A stretch of DNA of 64,000 bases from Siculibacillus lacustris. GTDB lineage: Bacteria > Pseudomonadota > Alphaproteobacteria > Rhizobiales > Ancalomicrobiaceae. The translations under genes were made by a program, and so were the position numbers. Positions 8,175-15,968 of this stretch are shown here, in pieces; the first letter of the stretch is position 1; every line of letters begins with the position of its first letter. Location: positions 19,474-83,473 of the forward strand of contig NZ_SJFN01000018.1 of the NCBI RefSeq assembly GCF_004328075.1, given 5' to 3'. A model generated the notes under the pieces. It ran no database searches and had not been told where the DNA came from. It saw only the letters and a list, made by a program, of their open reading frames with translations.

Positions 8175-9598
8175 TGGGTATCGAAGACGCACAGATCCGT
8201 GAGATCGTCCGCCGCGTGGTCGGCGGCATGGACCTCCAGTCCCCGGGTTCCGCGCCCGCCGTCGCTAAAGAGTCGGCGACCGGATTGCGGGGGGTGTTCA
8301 CCACCGCCGAGGCGGCGCTCGCCGCGGCGGAACGGGCCTTCGCCCAATATCGCCGGGCGAGTCTGGCCAAACGCAAGGCGATCGTCGAGGAACTGCGCAA
8401 GACCTGCGTCGCCTCGGCGCAGCGTCTGGCGCGCATGGCGGTCGACGAATCCGGCATGGGCCGGGTCTCCGACAAGGTGATGAAGCATCACCTGGTGGCC
8501 GAGAAGACCCCGGGCGTCGAAGACCTGCCGAGCCGCGCCTTCGTCGGCGATCACGGCCTGACCACCGAGGAGCCGGCGCCGTTCGGCATCATCTTCGCGG
8601 TGACGCCGACGACCAATCCCAGCGCGACCCTGTTCAACAATGCCATCAGCATGTTGGCGGCCGGCAACGTGATCTATTTCGCGCCCCACCCGCGCGCCCT
8701 GAAGACCGCGCTGACCTGCATCGACCTGATCAACGAGGCGATCGAACGGGCCGGCGGCCCGGCCAATCTGGTGGTCACCACCGACACCGTCGATCTCGCC
8801 ACGGTGCAGGCGATGATGCGCCATCCGAAGATCGCGCTCCTGTGCGTGACCGGCGGCACCGGCGTGGTCGATCAGGCGCTGACCAGCGGCAAACGGGTGA
8901 TCGGCGCGGCGGCGGGCAATCCGCCGGCGCTGGTCGACGACAGTGCCGATCCGGGCAAGGCGGCCCGCGACATCATCGCCGGCCACTCGTTCGACAACAA
9001 TCTGCCCTGTGTGGCGGAGAAGGAAGTGATCGTCACCGCGGCGATCGCCGACGACCTGATGACCTGTTTCCGCAGCGCCCCCGACGTGGTGACGCTCGCC
9101 GCCAGCGGTCTCGACCTGCTCGAGAAGGTGGTGCTCAACGCCGACCGCTCCGGGCCCAATCCGAAGATGATCGGCAAGAACGCCTGCGTGATCCTGCGCG
9201 AGTTGGGGATCACCGCCGGCGAAGAGGTCCGGGCGATCGTCGTCGAGGCCGATCGGTTCAATCCGATCGTCCGCCATGAACTGATGATGCCGGTGCTCGG
9301 CGTCGTGCGGGTCGGCGGCTTCGAAGAGGCGGTCGACGTCGCGGTCGAGGTCGAGGGGGGCTTGCGCCATTCGGCGATCATCCACTCGTCCAACATCTAC
9401 CACATGAGCGAATTCGCTCATGCCATCGGCACGACGATCTTCGTCAAGAATGCGCCGTCCTTCGCCGGTATCGGCTTCGGCGGCGAAGGGCCGACCAGTT
9501 TCACCATCGCCGGGCGGACCGGCGAGGGGCTGGCGTCGGCCCATACCTTCACCCGCGTGCGTCGCTGCGCGCTGGTGGGCGCCTTCTCGCTCACCTGA
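8174..9598 (+). CDS. pduP: CoA-dependent propionaldehyde dehydrogenase
   Basis: 474-aa acylating aldehyde dehydrogenase that oxidises propionaldehyde to propionyl-CoA with NAD+ in the microcompartment lumen. Residues 1-18 (MGIEDAQIREIVRRVVGG) are the classic PduP encapsulation helix, followed by a flexible linker. The catalytic Cys lies in SFDNNLPCVAEKEV (near residue 280). The nucleotide-binding region shows VTPTTNPSATLFNNAIS and LCVTGGTGVV. The start ATG overlaps the pduO stop by one base. Length fits PduP (~462 aa plus a slightly longer linker). It is the last recognised pdu enzyme here; pduQ, S, T, U, V and W are not seen in the window. Confidence 0.95.
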   Translation: MGIEDAQIREIVRRVVGGMDLQSPGSAPAVAKESATGLRGVFTTAEAALAAAERAFAQYRRASLAKRKAIVEELRKTCVASAQRLARMAVDESGMGRVSDKVMKHHLVAEKTPGVEDLPSRAFVGDHGLTTEEPAPFGIIFAVTPTTNPSATLFNNAISMLAAGNVIYFAPHPRALKTALTCIDLINEAIERAGGPANLVVTTDTVDLATVQAMMRHPKIALLCVTGGTGVVDQALTSGKRVIGAAAGNPPALVDDSADPGKAARDIIAGHSFDNNLPCVAEKEVIVTAAIADDLMTCFRSAPDVVTLAASGLDLLEKVVLNADRSGPNPKMIGKNACVILRELGITAGEEVRAIVVEADRFNPIVRHELMMPVLGVVRVGGFEEAVDVAVEVEGGLRHSAIIHSSNIYHMSEFAHAIGTTIFVKNAPSFAGIGFGGEGPTSFTIAGRTGEGLASAHTFTRVRRCALVGAFSLT

Positions 9599-9663
9599 GG
9601 GTGCGGCCCGGACGGCAGTTCCGGAAGGCGTATCGGTCCTCAAAGGCCCGATGAGAAAGGCGA

Positions 9664-9683
9664 GGGGCGCCATCGGCGTCCCC
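9664..9683 (+). terminator. Weak hairpin after pduP
   Basis: GGGGCGCC and GGCG-T-CCCC form an imperfect 8-bp stem with a 3-nt loop in the 216-nt gap between pduP and the membrane-protein gene. No T-tract follows. It may only reduce read-through. Otherwise the gap shows nothing except the strong AAGGGGGGA ribosome site at its 3' end. Confidence 0.25.
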
Positions 9684-9814
9684 CGCGTCACCGGTATTCG
9701 CTCGATTCGAGACCGCAGCCGCAACGACGGCTGATCGGGGCGGGGGTGCTCGCGTCGATCTCGGACCGGCCGAATCCCGATCGACGGCGAACCTGAAACC
9801 CAAGGGGGGAAACT

Positions 9815-10726
9815 ATGACTGTGATGGGCGTGCTCGCCGCCTTCGGCGGCGGCATCTTCGGGGCTGCCATCGGCGCTCTACCGGCGTTCGAATTCGTCGG
9901 ATTCCTGGTGATTGCCGGCGTCGCCGTGCAACTCGGCGTGGCCCCGGCGGCCACCGACTTCTTCGGGCTGCCGTTCGGCGCCTTCGGTCCGCATGTCGGC
10001 GGCTTCGCCTCCGGCGTGGCGGCGGTCGCCTATGCCGCCAAGCGCGGCAAGATCGAAACCGGCCGCAACATCGTCGCCGGCCTGATGGGCCTCAAGAGCC
10101 CGGACGTGCTGCTGGTCGGCGGGTTGTTCGGCATCTTCGGCTATGCCGTGCAGTGGGGCCTGGCCAAGGTTCCGGCCTTCGGACCCGGGCTCGCCTGGAC
10201 CGACACGGTGGCGCTCACCGTGGTTCTCTCGGCCTTCGTCGCACGCCTCGCCTTCGGCTCCAGCGGTCTGTTCGGCAAGGCCGAGGAGGGGCGTGCCTTC
10301 CTGTCGCCCTCGGACGGCGCCAAGTGGCTGTCTTTCCAGTCCGATCCCGGTCAGTTGGTGACCATCGGACTCGGCGTCGGCCTGTTCGCGGGCTATCTGG
10401 CGCTGACCTTCGGCGGCGCCGGCGTGCTGCTGTCCTTCGGCATCGCCGCGGCGAGCCTGATCTTCCTGCAGTTCGGCGTGGCGGTGCCGGTGTCGCACCA
10501 CATGGCATTGCCGGCGGCGATCGCCGCGGCGGCTTCGGGGAGCATGATCTGGGCGGCGGTGGTCGGGATCGTCTGCGCCTTCATCGGCGAGCTGATGGCC
10601 CGGCTGTTCCTGTGCCACGGCGACACCCACATCGATCCGCCGGCGGCGACCATCGCCATCATGACGCTGGTGATCAACTTCCTGACCTCGGTCGGCTTCT
10701 TCGCCGCCGTCCATCTGCCGGTGTGA
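9815..10726 (+). CDS. Uncharacterised multi-pass membrane protein, candidate transporter
   Basis: 303-aa integral membrane protein with about 8-9 hydrophobic segments (for example VMGVLAAFGGGIFGAAIGAL at the N-terminus and TIAIMTLVINFLTSVGFFAA near the C-terminus). A polar HGDTHIDPPAA motif sits just before the last segment, and SHHMALPAAIAAAAS lies in the middle. No known transporter family is recognised with confidence. A very strong ribosome site (AAGGGGGGA) precedes the ATG at 9815. It follows pduP on the same strand and precedes a strong terminator-like hairpin, so it may be the last gene of the operon. No PduF-type facilitator is present, so substrate uptake is a reasonable but unproven role. 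Confidence 0.6.
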   Translation: MTVMGVLAAFGGGIFGAAIGALPAFEFVGFLVIAGVAVQLGVAPAATDFFGLPFGAFGPHVGGFASGVAAVAYAAKRGKIETGRNIVAGLMGLKSPDVLLVGGLFGIFGYAVQWGLAKVPAFGPGLAWTDTVALTVVLSAFVARLAFGSSGLFGKAEEGRAFLSPSDGAKWLSFQSDPGQLVTIGLGVGLFAGYLALTFGGAGVLLSFGIAAASLIFLQFGVAVPVSHHMALPAAIAAAASGSMIWAAVVGIVCAFIGELMARLFLCHGDTHIDPPAATIAIMTLVINFLTSVGFFAAVHLPV

Positions 10727-10769
10727 CCGGCCCGGACGGTGTGCGACCGCATCGTTCGACGACGAACTC

Positions 10770-10795
10770 GGGGCGCCGCCTGCGGACGGCGCCCC
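10770..10795 (+). terminator. Rho-independent-like hairpin ending the pdu transcript
   Basis: Perfect 9-bp GC stem (GGGGCGCCG / CGGCGCCCC) with an 8-nt loop, about 45 nt after the membrane-protein stop, followed by a pyrimidine-rich ACCTTCTTCCTCC rather than a clean T-tract. It separates the pdu block from the cation-efflux gene. Confidence 0.55.
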
Positions 10796-10897
10796 ACCTT
10801 CTTCCTCCGTTTCCGTCGGAGGTGGGGCGGGGCGGAGAGCGGGGCCGCTCGACCGTCGCGCCGAACCTCCCCGGTCCCTGCCCGAGGTTGTTCCGGC

Positions 10898-11848
10898 ATG
10901 CCGCAGACGACGCCCGCATCGCCGCCCGCCGACGCCTCCGGTGCTCGGGTGCCGATCGACGTCGCGGTCGGCAGCATCGGCGTCGGGATCGTGGTGCTGG
11001 GGCTGAAGATCCTCGCCTATTCGGTCACCGGATCGATCGCGCTCTATTCCGACGTGCTGGAGAGCCTCGTCAATCTCGCCACGGCGGTGGCCACGCTGGT
11101 CGCAGTCCGGGTGGCGGCGCTGCCGGCCGACGCGACCTATCCGTTCGGACATCACAAGGCGGAATATTTCAGCGCCGTGCTCGAAGCGGTGATGATCGGG
11201 GTCGCGGCGATGCTGATCCTGCGCGAAGCCCGCGACGCGCTGGTCCTGCCGCGGACGATGACCGCGCCGTTCCTCGGCATGGCGATCAACGCCGCCGCCG
11301 CCGGGATCAACGGCCTGTGGTGCGTGGTGCTGGTCGGCCACGGCCGACGCCATCGCTCGCCGGCGCTGATCGCCGACGGCATGCACCTGCTCGCCGATCT
11401 GGCGTCGTCGGTCGGGGTGCTCACGGGAATCGCCCTGGCGGTCGCCACCGGCTGGTGGATCGTCGATCCGCTGCTCGCGGTGATCGTCGCCGGCTGCATC
11501 CTGTGGTCGGGGTGGATCGTCCTCGAGCGGTCGCTCGGCGGGCTGATGGACGTGGCGGCGCCGGCCGAGCGGGTCGCCGAGATTCGCCGGTCGATCGCCG
11601 CGGCGACCGATGACGACGCGGTCGTCCGGCGCCTGCGCACCCGGACCGCGGGACGGGCGACCTTCGTCGAGTTCCATCTCGTGGTGCCGGGGCATCTGAG
11701 CGTGGCGGCGGCCGATGCGATCGCTGCGGCGGTCGAAACGCGGCTGCGGGCCGACATCCCGGCGATCGCGGTGATGATCCGCATCGAGCCGGCGACGGAG
11801 GCGGCGCCGGCGCGAACGGGCGGCGGAGCAGAAAGTAAGAGCATGTAG
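10898..11848 (+). CDS. Cation diffusion facilitator (CDF) family metal efflux protein
   Basis: 316-aa CDF transporter that exports divalent metal ions by proton antiport in the cytoplasmic membrane. Family motifs are seen: SVTGSIALYSDVLESLVNL in TM2, YPFGHHKAEYFSA after TM3, and the second metal-site helix DGMHLLADLASSVGV. A cytoplasmic C-terminal domain (from ~215) carries TFVEFHLVVPGHLS. The ATG at 10898 is the first in frame that gives a sensible N-terminus; upstream codons are low-complexity. Metal (Zn, Co, Fe, Mn) cannot be read from the sequence. It lies between the pdu genes and their regulators, which may be chance. Confidence 0.88.
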   Translation: MPQTTPASPPADASGARVPIDVAVGSIGVGIVVLGLKILAYSVTGSIALYSDVLESLVNLATAVATLVAVRVAALPADATYPFGHHKAEYFSAVLEAVMIGVAAMLILREARDALVLPRTMTAPFLGMAINAAAAGINGLWCVVLVGHGRRHRSPALIADGMHLLADLASSVGVLTGIALAVATGWWIVDPLLAVIVAGCILWSGWIVLERSLGGLMDVAAPAERVAEIRRSIAAATDDDAVVRRLRTRTAGRATFVEFHLVVPGHLSVAAADAIAAAVETRLRADIPAIAVMIRIEPATEAAPARTGGGAESKSM

Positions 11849-11968
11849 CTCCTCTTACGGACTTTTATTTCGGCGGTCCTTACGTCATCTTCGTCAAGTT
11901 TTGGACGGACGGTACGATACGCATCCAAGGTATTCATAAAAAGAAACCAAAAGGGGAGGATGCCGGAC
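11849..11968 (+). promoter_or_regulatory. AT-rich leader and ribosome site of the sensor kinase
   Basis: A locally AT-rich 120-nt gap, unlike its GC-rich surroundings, likely holds the promoter of the kinase/regulator pair. AGGGGAGG at 11952-11959 lies 9 nt before ATG 11969, which favours 11969 over the ATG at 11960 that would abut the ribosome site. No clear -35/-10 pair could be assigned. Confidence 0.4.
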
Positions 11969-13234
11969 ATGATGCCTCTGTCACGGTCTCTACGGGATCT
12001 CGGGGAAGGGCGCGAGCGAGCCGCGGTGGTGTCGACGCTGCGCATCGAGGACATCGTCGACCTTCCGAAACTCCAGCGTATTCAAGACACTTTCGCCAAG
12101 GCGATGGGCGTCGCCGCGGTCACCGTCGATCAGGCGGGGGTACCGGTCACCAAGGAGAGCAACTTCCAATCGATCTGCCGGATGATCCGCTCGCAGCCCG
12201 AAGGTCTGCGCCGCTGCCGCTCGTGCGATGCCGCCGGTGGCATGGCGGCGTTCGAATCCGGGCGGACCGCCACCTATGTCTGTTCGAGCGGGCTGGTCGA
12301 CGCGGCCGCGCCGATCATCATCGAGGGCGAATATCTCGGCTGTATCCTGTGCGGTCAGGTGACGCTGATCGACGACCGCGAGGCGCGGCTCGAAGACATC
12401 GTCCGGCGCGTCGAGATCCTCGGGCTGGATCACGAGGCGGTGGTCAAGGCGGCGCGGGCGACGCCGGTGATCGCCCGCGAGCGTTTCGACAGCGCGGTCG
12501 AAATGCTGATGCTGACCGCCAGCCACATCGTCGAGGTCGGGATGACCAACCTCGCCCAGCGCCGCCTGCTCCAGGAGAGCGCCGAGAAGTCGGCGGTCGA
12601 GACGTCGCTGCGCGACGCGCAGCTGCAGGCGCTGCAGGCACGGATGAACCCGCACTTCATCTTCAATTCGCTGACGCTGATCTGCTACACGGCTTTCGAA
12701 GAACATGCCGCCAAGACCGAGGAGATCGCCTATACGCTCAGCGATCTCCTGCGCTACAGCCTGCGCAACACCGCCACGACGGTGCCGCTCGGCGAAGAAT
12801 TCGACATGATCGAGCGCTGTCTGGCCCTGCACAAGCTGCGCTTCGGCGATCAGCTGACCAAATACCTCGATCTCGAAGAGGATCTGAAGGACACGCCGGT
12901 GCCCTGCATGATCCTCCAGCCGATCGTCGAGAACGCCATCGTCCACGGTGTCGAGAGCCTGGCGCGGCCGGCGACGGTGCGGGTGTCGGCCCATCGCAAG
13001 GGCGGACGGGTGGTGCTCGAAGTGTTCGACGACGGCGTCGGGATGAGCCCGGAGCAGGTGCGGGCCCTCAACGACAACCGGATTCTGCCGCCGATTCCGG
13101 GACGCAAACGCCCGGCGCTGGGGCTGCAGAGCGTGATCACCCGGCTCGAGAACGAGTTCGGTTCGCGCTTCGCTCTCGCGGTGGAGAGCGGCGAGGGCAA
13201 GGGGACGCTGATCCGGCTGTCCTGGACGACCTGA
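11969..13234 (+). CDS. PocR-domain sensor histidine kinase (LytS-type)
   Basis: ~421-aa cytoplasmic-looking kinase with no membrane segment. Residues ~20-190 are a PocR ligand-binding domain (TFAKAMGVAAVTVDQAGVPV; conserved Cys in FQSICRMI, RRCRSCDAA, YVCSSGL and LGCILCGQV). A coiled linker (QRRLLQESAEKSAVETSLRD) leads to a LytS-type kinase: phospho-acceptor QARMNPHFIFNSL, N-box ILQPIVENAIVHG, and G-boxes DDGVGMS and GLQSVITRL. In enteric bacteria the PocR domain senses 1,2-propanediol and activates pdu and cob genes, so this kinase probably senses the diol for the operon upstream (inference). The response regulator follows 21 nt downstream. Confidence 0.9.
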   Translation: MMPLSRSLRDLGEGRERAAVVSTLRIEDIVDLPKLQRIQDTFAKAMGVAAVTVDQAGVPVTKESNFQSICRMIRSQPEGLRRCRSCDAAGGMAAFESGRTATYVCSSGLVDAAAPIIIEGEYLGCILCGQVTLIDDREARLEDIVRRVEILGLDHEAVVKAARATPVIARERFDSAVEMLMLTASHIVEVGMTNLAQRRLLQESAEKSAVETSLRDAQLQALQARMNPHFIFNSLTLICYTAFEEHAAKTEEIAYTLSDLLRYSLRNTATTVPLGEEFDMIERCLALHKLRFGDQLTKYLDLEEDLKDTPVPCMILQPIVENAIVHGVESLARPATVRVSAHRKGGRVVLEVFDDGVGMSPEQVRALNDNRILPPIPGRKRPALGLQSVITRLENEFGSRFALAVESGEGKGTLIRLSWTT

Positions 13235-13255
13235 ACGGCGGTGAAAGGAAACGGC

Positions 13256-14020
13256 ATGCCCGGCCTGTTGGTGGTGGACGATACGCCGATCGTCCGGTCG
13301 ACGGTGCGCAACGTCATCGAGCGGGCCGGGATCACCTTCGATCCCCTGCTCGAGGCCTGCAACGGCGACGAGGCGGTGGCCTGCGCCCGTCGCTCCGCGC
13401 CCGACGTGGTGCTGATGGACATCCGCATGCCGGGCATGGACGGCCTGGAGGCGGCGGCGATCATCCGCGCCGAGCATCCCGAGACGCGGATCGTGTTCTT
13501 CACCGCCTACGGCGAATTCGCCTATGTCCAGCGGGCGCTCAAGCTCGGGGCGGTCGACTATCTCCTGAAGCCGCTGCGGCCGGCGGCGCTCGGCGACCTG
13601 TTGGCGCGGCTCGCCGCGGAGATCGCGACCGCCGATCCGCACGCCGCCCGTCCGCCGCGGGTCGAACCGGCGGCGCCGACGCGCAACGATCCGGTGGCGC
13701 GCGCCGTCGCCTACATCCAGCGCAACTACAAATCCGCGTCGATCTCGCTGGGCGAAGTCGCCGAGGCGTCGCACCTCAGCCCGTCGCATCTCGCCCATCG
13801 CTTCCGCAAGGAGGTCGGCACCGGCTACCAGCACTACGTCACCGGCCTGCGGATCGGCGCGGCGCGCTCGCTGTTGGTGACCAGCGATCTGTCGATCCCC
13901 GAGATCGCCGAAGAGGTCGGCTATCCCAACCTGACCAATTTCTATCGGCTGTTCCAACGGGAGACCGGCATGACGCCGGCGGCCTTCCGCCGCGGCCCGC
14001 CACGTCCGGCGGCGGGCTGA
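13256..14020 (+). CDS. Response regulator with AraC-type DNA-binding domain
   Basis: 254-aa regulator. Residues 1-120 are a receiver domain with the phospho-acceptor Asp in VVLMDIRMPGMDG and the conserved Lys in YLLKPLRP. An Ala/Pro linker leads to an AraC-type double HTH from ~145 (ISLGEVAEASHLSPSHLAHR; SIPEIAEEVGYPNLTNFYRL). The ATG at 13256 has AAAGGA at 6-nt spacing; a GTG at 13241 would overlap that site and is less likely. Paired with the PocR kinase, it is the likely activator of the pdu operon. Confidence 0.9.
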   Translation: MPGLLVVDDTPIVRSTVRNVIERAGITFDPLLEACNGDEAVACARRSAPDVVLMDIRMPGMDGLEAAAIIRAEHPETRIVFFTAYGEFAYVQRALKLGAVDYLLKPLRPAALGDLLARLAAEIATADPHAARPPRVEPAAPTRNDPVARAVAYIQRNYKSASISLGEVAEASHLSPSHLAHRFRKEVGTGYQHYVTGLRIGAARSLLVTSDLSIPEIAEEVGYPNLTNFYRLFQRETGMTPAAFRRGPPRPAAG

Positions 14021-14076
14021 CCGCGGCCGGCGCCCGCGACGCCGCGATGATCGAACCGCGCCTCTGAGACGCCGAG

Positions 14077-14111
14077 AGCCGCCGCCCGTGCCCGAGGGCA
14101 GGACGGCGGCT
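14077..14111. terminator. Bidirectional hairpin between convergent genes
   Basis: Stem AGCCGCCG / CGGCGGCT with an inner TGCCC-GAG-GGCA helix, lying between the ends of the + strand regulator gene and the - strand PTS gene. No clear T-tract on either side. Confidence 0.5.
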
Positions 14112-14134
14112 GTCGAGGCGCGTGCGATCGTCGC

Positions 14135-15952
14135 TCAAGCGGCGGCCAGCGCCGCGCCGACGGTAGCTGCATCGTTGCCGACCACCAGTTGGTAGTTGCC
14201 GTTGCCGAGGGTGGCGACGGCGTGGACGCCGTGGGTCTTGGCGGCGGCCTGATCGAACTTTGCGCCGTCGCGCAGTTCGATGCGGATGCGGGTGCCGGCG
14301 ACGACTTCGGTCGAGACCACGTTCGCGCGACCGCCGAGGGTGACGAGCAGGGCCGAGGCTTCGGTCGCCGCCGCGGAAATCGCCGTCGCGGTGGGTGCGA
14401 CGACCGCCGCGGGGGTCGCGGCCGCCGGCGGCGGGGAAACGGTCGCGGCGGGCGCGGTGGTGGCCGCGGTCGGGCGGGTCTGCAGATATTCCTCGAGATC
14501 TGTCTTCATGTTCTCCGATCGGGTGCCGAACACCGCCTGGACATTGTTGCCGACCACCATGACGCCGGCGGCGCCGAGGGTCTTGAAGGCAGGCTGGTCG
14601 ACCTTGGCGAGATCCCGCACGCCGACCCTGAGGCGCGTGATGCAGGCGTCGAGATCGGCGATGTTGTCGCGGCCACCGAAGGCGGCGACCAGTTTCTGCG
14701 AGGTCGCGAAGCGGGCGGGAACCACCTCGGCGGTCGTGCCGGACGGGGCGGCGGCGAGGATCGGATCGACATCGTCGCCTTCGTCTTCGCGACCGGGGGT
14801 CTTGAAGTCGAATTTGACGATGAGGAAGCGGAAGACCCCGTAATAGACCACCGCATAGATCGGTCCGAGGATCAGGGTCATCCACCAGTTCTGCGCATTG
14901 ACGCCGAAGACGTTGAACAGCAGGAAGTCGATGCCGCCCTGGGAGAAGGTGAAGCCCATGTGGATCTGCAGCGTATTGGCGACGAACTGACTGGTCGCGG
15001 CCAGCACCGCATGGATCGCATAGAGCGGCGGGGCGACGAACAGGAACGAGAACTCGATCGGTTCGGTGATGCCGGTCAGGAACGAGGTCAGCGCGGCGGA
15101 GATCATCATGCCGCCGACCTTGACCCGGTTCTCCGGCCGGGCGGTCTGCCAGATGGCGATGGCCGCGGCGGGCAGGCCCCACATCTTGAACAGGAAGGCG
15201 CCCGACAGGATGCCGGCGGTGTGGTCGCCGGCGAAAAAGCGGGTGATGTCGCCATGGACGACCTCACCGGCGGCATTGGTGAAGCTGCCGATCTGGAAGA
15301 AGAACGGGACGTTCCAGATGTGATGCAGGCCGAAGGGGATCAGCAGGCGTTCGACGAAACCGTAGATGGTCGCGGCGGTGCGCGGATCGCTGTCGGCGGC
15401 CCAATGGGAGAACGTATTGATGCCGTTCTGGACGGTCGGCCAGATCAACGACAGCAGGACGCCGACGAAGATCGCGGCGAGGCCGGTGACGATCGGCACG
15501 AAGCGTTTGCCGGCGAAGAAGCCGAGGTAACTCGGCAACTCGATCCGGTAGTAGCGGTTGAACAGCGCCGCGGCGACCGCACCGATGATGATGCCGCCGA
15601 ACACGCCGGTGTCCATCGACGGCATGCCGAGGATCGGCACCGGGGTGACGCCGTAGAACACCGCCATCACGCCCATGGTGCCGACCATGACGACGAAGCC
15701 GACCACCGCGGCGATCGCCGCGACGCCGTCGTTCTTGGCCAGCCCGAGGGCGACGCCGACCGCGAAGATCAGCGGCAGATTGCCGAAGATCGCGTCGCCG
15801 CCCTTCTCCATCACCTTGGAGACGATCACCGGCAGCCACGAGAAGTGCGAGGCGCCGATGCCGAGCAGGAGACCTGCGATCGGCAGCACCGCCACCGGCA
15901 GCATCAGGGCCTTGCCGATCTGTTGCAGAATTCCGAAAGCCGATTTGAACAT
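14135..15952 (-). CDS. ptsG: Glucose-type PTS permease EIICB with an extra Cys-less EIIB domain
   Basis: 605-aa sugar permease. Residues 1-~390 are an EIIC membrane domain very like enteric PtsG ([52 protein letters not shown]). Residues ~410-490 are EIIB with the phosphorylated Cys in [13 protein letters not shown] (about residue 436). A Pro/Ala/Thr linker leads to a second EIIB-like fold at ~535-605 ([20 protein letters not shown]), in which the Cys position is not a Cys. Glucose is the likely substrate; N-acetylglucosamine is the main alternative. GAGGA precedes the ATG. It follows the EIIA-HPr-EI gene by 16 nt. Confidence 0.88.
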   Translation of the reverse strand: MFKSAFGILQQIGKALMLPVAVLPIAGLLLGIGASHFSWLPVIVSKVMEKGGDAIFGNLPLIFAVGVALGLAKNDGVAAIAAVVGFVVMVGTMGVMAVFYGVTPVPILGMPSMDTGVFGGIIIGAVAAALFNRYYRIELPSYLGFFAGKRFVPIVTGLAAIFVGVLLSLIWPTVQNGINTFSHWAADSDPRTAATIYGFVERLLIPFGLHHIWNVPFFFQIGSFTNAAGEVVHGDITRFFAGDHTAGILSGAFLFKMWGLPAAAIAIWQTARPENRVKVGGMMISAALTSFLTGITEPIEFSFLFVAPPLYAIHAVLAATSQFVANTLQIHMGFTFSQGGIDFLLFNVFGVNAQNWWMTLILGPIYAVVYYGVFRFLIVKFDFKTPGREDEGDDVDPILAAAPSGTTAEVVPARFATSQKLVAAFGGRDNIADLDACITRLRVGVRDLAKVDQPAFKTLGAAGVMVVGNNVQAVFGTRSENMKTDLEEYLQTRPTAATTAPAATVSPPPAAATPAAVVAPTATAISAAATEASALLVTLGGRANVVSTEVVAGTRIRIELRDGAKFDQAAAKTHGVHAVATLGNGNYQLVVGNDAATVGAALAAA

Positions 15953-15968
15953 GGTCGTATCCTCGAGA

